A DNA stretch of 64,000 nucleotides from assembly GCA_022605955.1 (NCBI GenBank), contig JAKCOZ010000005.1, positions 42,398,950 to 42,462,949 of the forward strand, in the 5' to 3' direction. The stretch is from Rallus limicola (lineage: Eukaryota > Chordata > Aves > Gruiformes > Rallidae). The translations under genes were made by a program, and so were the position numbers. The notes under the pieces are model-generated. The model worked only from the letters and a program-made list of their open reading frames with translations. It was not told the DNA's origin and made no database searches. Numbering within the stretch: the stretch's first letter is position 1; every line of letters starts with the position of its first letter. Positions 58,573-64,000 of the stretch are shown piece after piece.

Positions 58573-61500
58573 CTAATGAAATACTTCTACCACGGCTATA
58601 CTAGGGAACATCTTAACATAATTGTCTCGGGGTCTTATAACATTTACTCACAATCACACATAGAGGTGCACTTGGTTTTGGGAAAAGGCTGTGCTGTATA
58701 CAGAAGGGTTAAGCTGAATCCATTCTTCCTGCAGAGTAGCCAGATGTGGTTGTTTTCCTCTCCAGGCAGGCAAGCCCAGCAGTAGCCCTGTGAGGATATA
58801 AATCACTGCAAAGACTTTCTGTAAAGCCCAGCAGTGTGGGCTGTTATGAGCCCAGTTTCATCTTTCTTTGATCAGCTGTGAAGTCAGCTGTGCAACCTGC
58901 AGGCTTGTTTGGGGGTTTGGGGTGATTTTTTAAATTTTCTCATGACTTGGTTCCAATGTCCTCACCCTAGTTTAGATGTTGACTTTAGACTGCTTGTTAA
59001 AGTAGTAATTGTCTGTTTTCTGTGAGTTTCCTCTGAGTTACAGGGTTGAGCAGTAAAGCAGCTGGCACTGGAAGAAATAACCAGAATCTCAGGTGCTACT
59101 TACAGCCTCTTCAGATTAATTTTTGAAGCTCTTTTTAGAAATTGTCAATTATTCAGATACTAACACAAGCCATAAAATATATTTCAAAGTATTGAGTTTT
59201 CTGGTGTTTCAGCAGCATTTGCTCTCTGTACCTAAAACCCCAGGCAGATTGGGTAACAACCAGTGCAAGTAACATTACTTTTCAGCTACTGGTGACTGAT
59301 CAGATGAGCACAAGCTAATCTGACAGCTCTGCTGTCACTCTTTCTCAGCAGTAGTGTATCTGATTAAAACTTTGTTCTCATGTTTTGCATATGGCTTGAG
59401 TCCCTCTCTCTGGGAATGTGCAGTGCTGAGCAAGCAGCTAATTTTTTTTCTCATGAATCCAGCTGTATTTCCTATAACCTTAACTGTCCTGATGGCATGT
59501 ATACCTGTTCTGGGGTTATATGCCCATTTGTTTGACTCTGATCAGGCACGTGTGCTGCTACACAATGATCAGCCAACACACTTCTGGACCGTTGGCTCAA
59601 AGGTGTTCTGGTCTCTTCTGATTTGGGAAAAAAATGAAACCTGAAAGATGACATTAACTATGTGAATACCTGTGTTTAAGTTGTATTATCTTGAAAGGAA
59701 GAAGTAGGCTGGCAGTGAAACTTCACAGCTGAAATGCTTTGATTATATCTATTTTGTCAGGCTTTACGTTGCTTGAAGGTAACTTAGACCCACTGCATCT
59801 TTAGCTGATATTCTGAGAGTTAGAGTTAGAGCTATCTTGTGGAAACACAGATTTGATTCATATTTTTCTTCCATCTTTTCCATCTCTTGCTTGGTTGAAA
59901 ACTTCTGTTATCGGGCTGCATGTGTCAGTTGATAGAAAATTTCTTTGGCACTTACATATGATATTAACTGCTCCTCAGGCTGTAACAGCAATTATGCATC
60001 AAATGGCAGAGCAAGTATCTAAAGACTGGAATTTCCTCTAAAATACAAAGCCTGTGACAATGCTGTCAGCCTTGTAATCATGTACTTACATGTAATTAGA
60101 TATGTATACATAAACTTCTTCCTAAATTTATTTATATGTTAGAAAGATCATTTGTGTTAATTTTGGTTCTGATTTAAGCATTAGTTCTTAAATGCCATTT
60201 TTGGATGCCAGCAATTTAATTTTCACGACACAAAGAAATGCTTTTACCCCAAAGTACAGATGGGAAACCTGCAGCAGAGAACTCCTATGAGCTGCCAATT
60301 GGGAGGACTTGGTGAACAAGAGGCAGAGGAAGGCCATGTGGGTGTCTGGCTGTGCTGGAGTCCTGTCTACCCAAGCAGAGCTATTGGGTTTTGAATTGAG
60401 GTGTGGAGGAACCCTTGGTTCTCACAGCGCTTGCAAGAGAGGAAACCAGGGCCTTTGACTCTGCTCTTCAGTGCCACCTTATAAACACATCTTGAGGACC
60501 TGGATAGCACAGAGCCAGGATGATTTAAGTTCATTATGTAACTAGATACAGTGATTGTCTTCTTGAATCTTGATGAACTGTTTCTGTGTGAATGTGAACC
60601 TTTGTTTGAAACATTAGGAGAGAAGAAGCCTTCACATTTTCATTGAGCTCCAATGTTTCATTCCAATGTTTCCTTACTTTAGTTCCTTTGTATTGAGCCC
60701 AAGATCAAAGCTACGACTTTGTTAAAAAGTAATCAATTCTCCTCAATTTAATAAGCAGCAAAGGAATTGCTCTGACTAAATGAAAAGCTGTTAGCCAAGA
60801 CTTTGCTTGCTGGCACTGCTCTGTGATGCCTGTCTCTACTTCCCTTGATCCTTGTCCCACTCAATCCTGGGCAGTACAGGGTCTGCTTCATAGGCTGCAG
60901 GTATCTGCATGCTTTTCCCACCCTGGGAGCTTTAGTCTATTCATCTCTAGTGAGAAAGACCTGAATAATTGTGCCTTGAAGGCTCTCCTGAAGCTGAGAG
61001 TAAACAGCAGGCAAATGGAATTTTATTCACTACTAATCTAAGCAGAACTTACCCAGCTTTTGGTATCCAGCGTGAAACATTTCAGTTTATTACAGTTTTC
61101 ATTTACAACTGCCCTGTCCACAACCAAGCAGAAAGTTGGCACATGTGCTCAGGTCGTTTACTTCCTAGGGCTTTCCCATAGTGGGATCACATTTCTGGAA
61201 TTCCTTCTATTCTTTAAAACATAAAGCTCCAGTTATTTCCAAGCTTCTGGTGCTAACTATGTTCCAGGCACCAAACTTTAATTTTTTGCAGACCACTTAG
61301 GACAAGGTATCACTCCTCCAGAGGTGGCTGCTGTGGGCAAGGTAGACCACGGTTCAACAGCTTAATTTACTGTTGAGATCGTGCAGCTGATCTGGAATGC
61401 CAGGCAAGGAGGTGGTGACTGGAGCCTGCATTAGCTGCAAGAACGGAAGCAGCTTTTGCTGACTGGTTCTGCCTATTCTCTCCCAAAGGCTGTTCCTGAA

Positions 61501-63089
61501 CAAGCACAAGACTGCAAAGAGGAGCAGGGTAGAGAAAGAAGGAAGAGTAAAATAAATATGCAATGCAAAGGCTGAACCGTCAGAAGACCATCATCTGCTG
61601 TAGCCATGACTGTAGCCAGTCGTGCAGGACCCTCTGGCAGCTCTGCAGAGAGACACACACTTTGCCGCAGCCAGTGCAGGTATTGCACCAATCTATATAT
61701 TCTGGTTGCATAGGTAAAACTATATGTAAAAATGACAAGCATTTTTACTTCATGACCTCAGAATCCCCTACAGAAAAGCACCCTCAAAACTCCTTCAGGT
61801 CTCAAATCCAGCTAATTACTGGCTTCAGCTGTGAGTTAAAAGACAAGAAGAAATCTTTTATTTTGGCCTTTCTAAAATTAGAACAGTATTTATCAGGCTT
61901 CAGATATCTTTGGCACAAAGGCACTCTTTTAATAGTTTTAAAATTATAAAATCTGACAAAAACCTGGTAGAAAATGTCCTTATTATGTATTCTCCCATGG
62001 TCTTGGGAGGACACTTGAGAATGATTATAATGATCTATGGAGCTTGTACTCAAAGGCAATAAATGATTTCTGGTTCCTGAGCAGTGAGCAGCCAGCACTG
62101 CATACTTGAAGGAGGCCAGAGGAGTGTTTGAAATGCTGTCAGTGGGAGTTTTAAATCCACCCAGGACTTTGTTAGTGTTTGCAAATTTTGTAAGACATTC
62201 AGATACTACTGAAGTGATGAGCAGCAATATAAAACCACAAAGCAGAGTGGTAGTAAGAGCTACTAATGTAAGATCTGCAGTTGAGTCAAGGACAGATTAA
62301 GCCCATTTGTTGGAAATAAATTAATAGTTTGCACTCACCTGGAGTTATTTAATCTAACAGACTTCTGTGGTGAGCTGCCAGTAAGGTCAGCTCTCAGAAA
62401 GTGTATGTTAATGCAGACTCTGTGCATTGCTTTACCAGTGAGGTATAAGTCCCATCTGCTTCATGTTACCAGTAGGGATTTCAGAAAATCTTTTCATGAC
62501 CTATACATGTTTCCATTACACAAATGGATCTCAGACCCACACAAGAGGCAAGTGCCTTGTAAAATTAGATTTTTGTTCATTAGACAGAGATCATATTTCA
62601 AAAAAAACCATATAAATAACTCACAGAATTTGATCCTATTGAAGATATAGGTTGTAAAGATCTTATTCCTACCTCTTGGTTTAAATGCTTCAGACTTCAA
62701 AACGCCTCATATTTAGGAACTACCCCTTACCCCCAAGGTGAACTGGGGGTAATGGTGCTTTAAGAGTTGTCTGATTACATATTTAACTGTGAGGTTGGAA
62801 CTCTTCCATCTCTTGGGTGATAAACCTGTCTAAAATACATGCTGACCCAAGACCTTAAGAAAATGAAAGACAATTTGGGCATTTTCTCACTGGGTATTTG
62901 ACATGGAGATTAGAATAGCTCACAGGGGTCTTGTGGAGAACATAACGATGGCATGAAAGATTTGATAACAAAACTGAATGCAAGACAAAGAAGTGTTTTT
63001 AATAAAGGGCATGATCCAGTTATATTTCATGAAGGAATGTGTCTTACCAATGCTTTTTAAACAAGCATGTAAATACAGAAAAAAATAGA
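58573..63089. other. Intergenic, nothing recognised
   Basis: No coding exon recognised. Overlapping open frames at 61.5-62.2 kb (up to 141 codons) have no domain signature and are probably chance. Confidence 0.5.
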
Positions 63090-63366
63090 GCCAGGCCCCT
63101 TTCAGTGGTGCCCAGTGATAGGACCAGAGGGATTTGGCACAAACTGAAATAGGAGGTTCCCTCTAAACATCAGGAACACTTTTTTTGCTACCAGGGTGAA
63201 CAATCACTGGCACAGGTTTCCCAGAGAGGTTGTAGAGTCTCCAGCCTTGGAGATATTCAAACACCATGTAGACATGCACTTGGGCAATCTGTTCCAGATG
63301 GCCCTGCTTGATCAGGGAGGTTGGACCAGATGACCTCCAGCAGTCCTTCCAAACTCAATGATTCTG
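63090..63366 (+). mobile_element. CR1 3' fragment
   Basis: GTGCCCAGTGATAGGACCAG, CTGGCACAGGTTTCCCAGAG, TGTAGAGTCTCCAGCCTTGG and CCAGATGACCTCCAGCAGTC, ending at CAATGATTCTGG. Matches a CR1 family with the 'AGAGGTTGTAGAGTCTCC' 3' region. Confidence 0.88.
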
Positions 63367-63383
63367 GAGAGTTGGATCATTTT

Positions 63384-63443
63384 AAGGGGTTGGACCCGAT
63401 CTCTCAAGGTCTCTTCCAACCCCTACAATTCTGTGATTCTGTG
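63384..63443 (+). mobile_element. Second CR1 3' tail directly following
   Basis: GGTTGGACCCGATCTCTCAA, GTCTCTTCCAACCCCTACAA and the tail ATTCTGTGATTCTGTGA. It is only about 60 bases long and lies within 20 bases of another CR1 end. Confidence 0.8.
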
Positions 63444-64000
63444 ACCTTTCCCTGTAATGGACTGTGAAGGCAGAGAATGAACTTATAATTTGATTCAAAT
63501 CTAATATTGTGCATCTTTGCTCTAGCTAACTTAATGTATGAGAACAATTTCTTGATGGAATTATTTTCCTTGATCAAATAGTTTGAACTGGAGTGTATTA
63601 AAGGAATCATTTACCTGAGACCTTTGGGACTGAAGGAAGCACCCACAGGAAGAATGCCTAAAAATAGATGTGGCAGGCAAAGATGAGCATTTCTGGGTGC
63701 CAGATTACATGTTGTATAATCACACTCATCCTTTGCCACCCACGACTTCCTCTGGATGCATACCTTGGCTTGGGCAACATGAGAACAACAATGGAGTGGG
63801 GGGAAGTCCTTGCATCCTAGTAAAAGGTGTGAAGCAATTCAGTAAAAGTGAATCTCAGGTAGCTCTGCAGGCCCAGGCAGAACTGTGAGGTGCCCTTTCA
63901 GAGGGCAGAGCTGTACACAGGCACTAAGTGGTTCTTTACCCTGTTAAAGCTCTCATGACATGGCACTTGGACTGTGCTTTGCAAAGCACACTCTGCATAA
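63444..64000. other. Window end, nothing recognised
   Basis: Unique-looking sequence with no supported feature. Confidence 0.5.

Noticed and set aside
61563..62227. Opposite-strand open frames of 128 and 141 codons
   Set aside because: They overlap antisense to each other and show no recognised domain or biased composition.
56000..64000. First exons of SLC24A4
   Set aside because: Expected by synteny, but no sodium/calcium-exchanger motif and no CpG-island promoter was found in this part of the window.

Overview
This is nuclear DNA from a bird. The coding exons read as close orthologues of vertebrate genes, introns have canonical GT..AG ends, and the intergenic part is littered with CR1 LINE fragments ending in the avian ATTCTRTG-type tail, plus two LTR fragments that resemble avian ERVL-class elements. 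The species cannot be fixed from the sequence alone.

The left third (1-24/27 kb) is a compact block of three genes, in the order known from vertebrate synteny (human 14q32.12). (1) ATXN3, the ataxin-3 deubiquitinase, lies on the minus strand. Its first five coding exons (residues 1-129, most of the Josephin domain) are present; the rest, including the polyglutamine exon, lies left of base 1. (2) NDUFB1, a 58-residue accessory subunit of mitochondrial complex I, is on the minus strand, with its whole coding sequence in two exons. (3) CPSF2 (CPSF100, a subunit of the mRNA 3'-end cleavage machinery) is on the plus strand. It is complete, with 14 coding exons spliced in silico to 782 codons and an open frame across every junction. 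NDUFB1 and CPSF2 are head to head across one CpG island (about 10.37-11.57 kb). ATXN3 starts in a second CpG island (about 6.64-7.58 kb), less than 0.9 kb beyond the NDUFB1 stop codon.

From the CPSF2 3' end to base 64,000 no protein-coding exon was recognised. By synteny this is the interval before SLC24A4, but none of its exons or a CpG-island promoter was seen here. The interval carries about ten CR1 pieces in both orientations and two LTR fragments. Several CR1 pieces keep readable remnants of the reverse-transcriptase C-terminal region. I found no CRISPR array, tRNA, rRNA or bacterial-type operon, and no convincing new gene system. The points most worth checking are the shared NDUFB1/CPSF2 promoter with its YY1-type motif and short upstream ORF, a poly(A) signal that overlaps the NDUFB1 stop codon, and the G-rich/polypurine tract beside the CPSF2 promoter.
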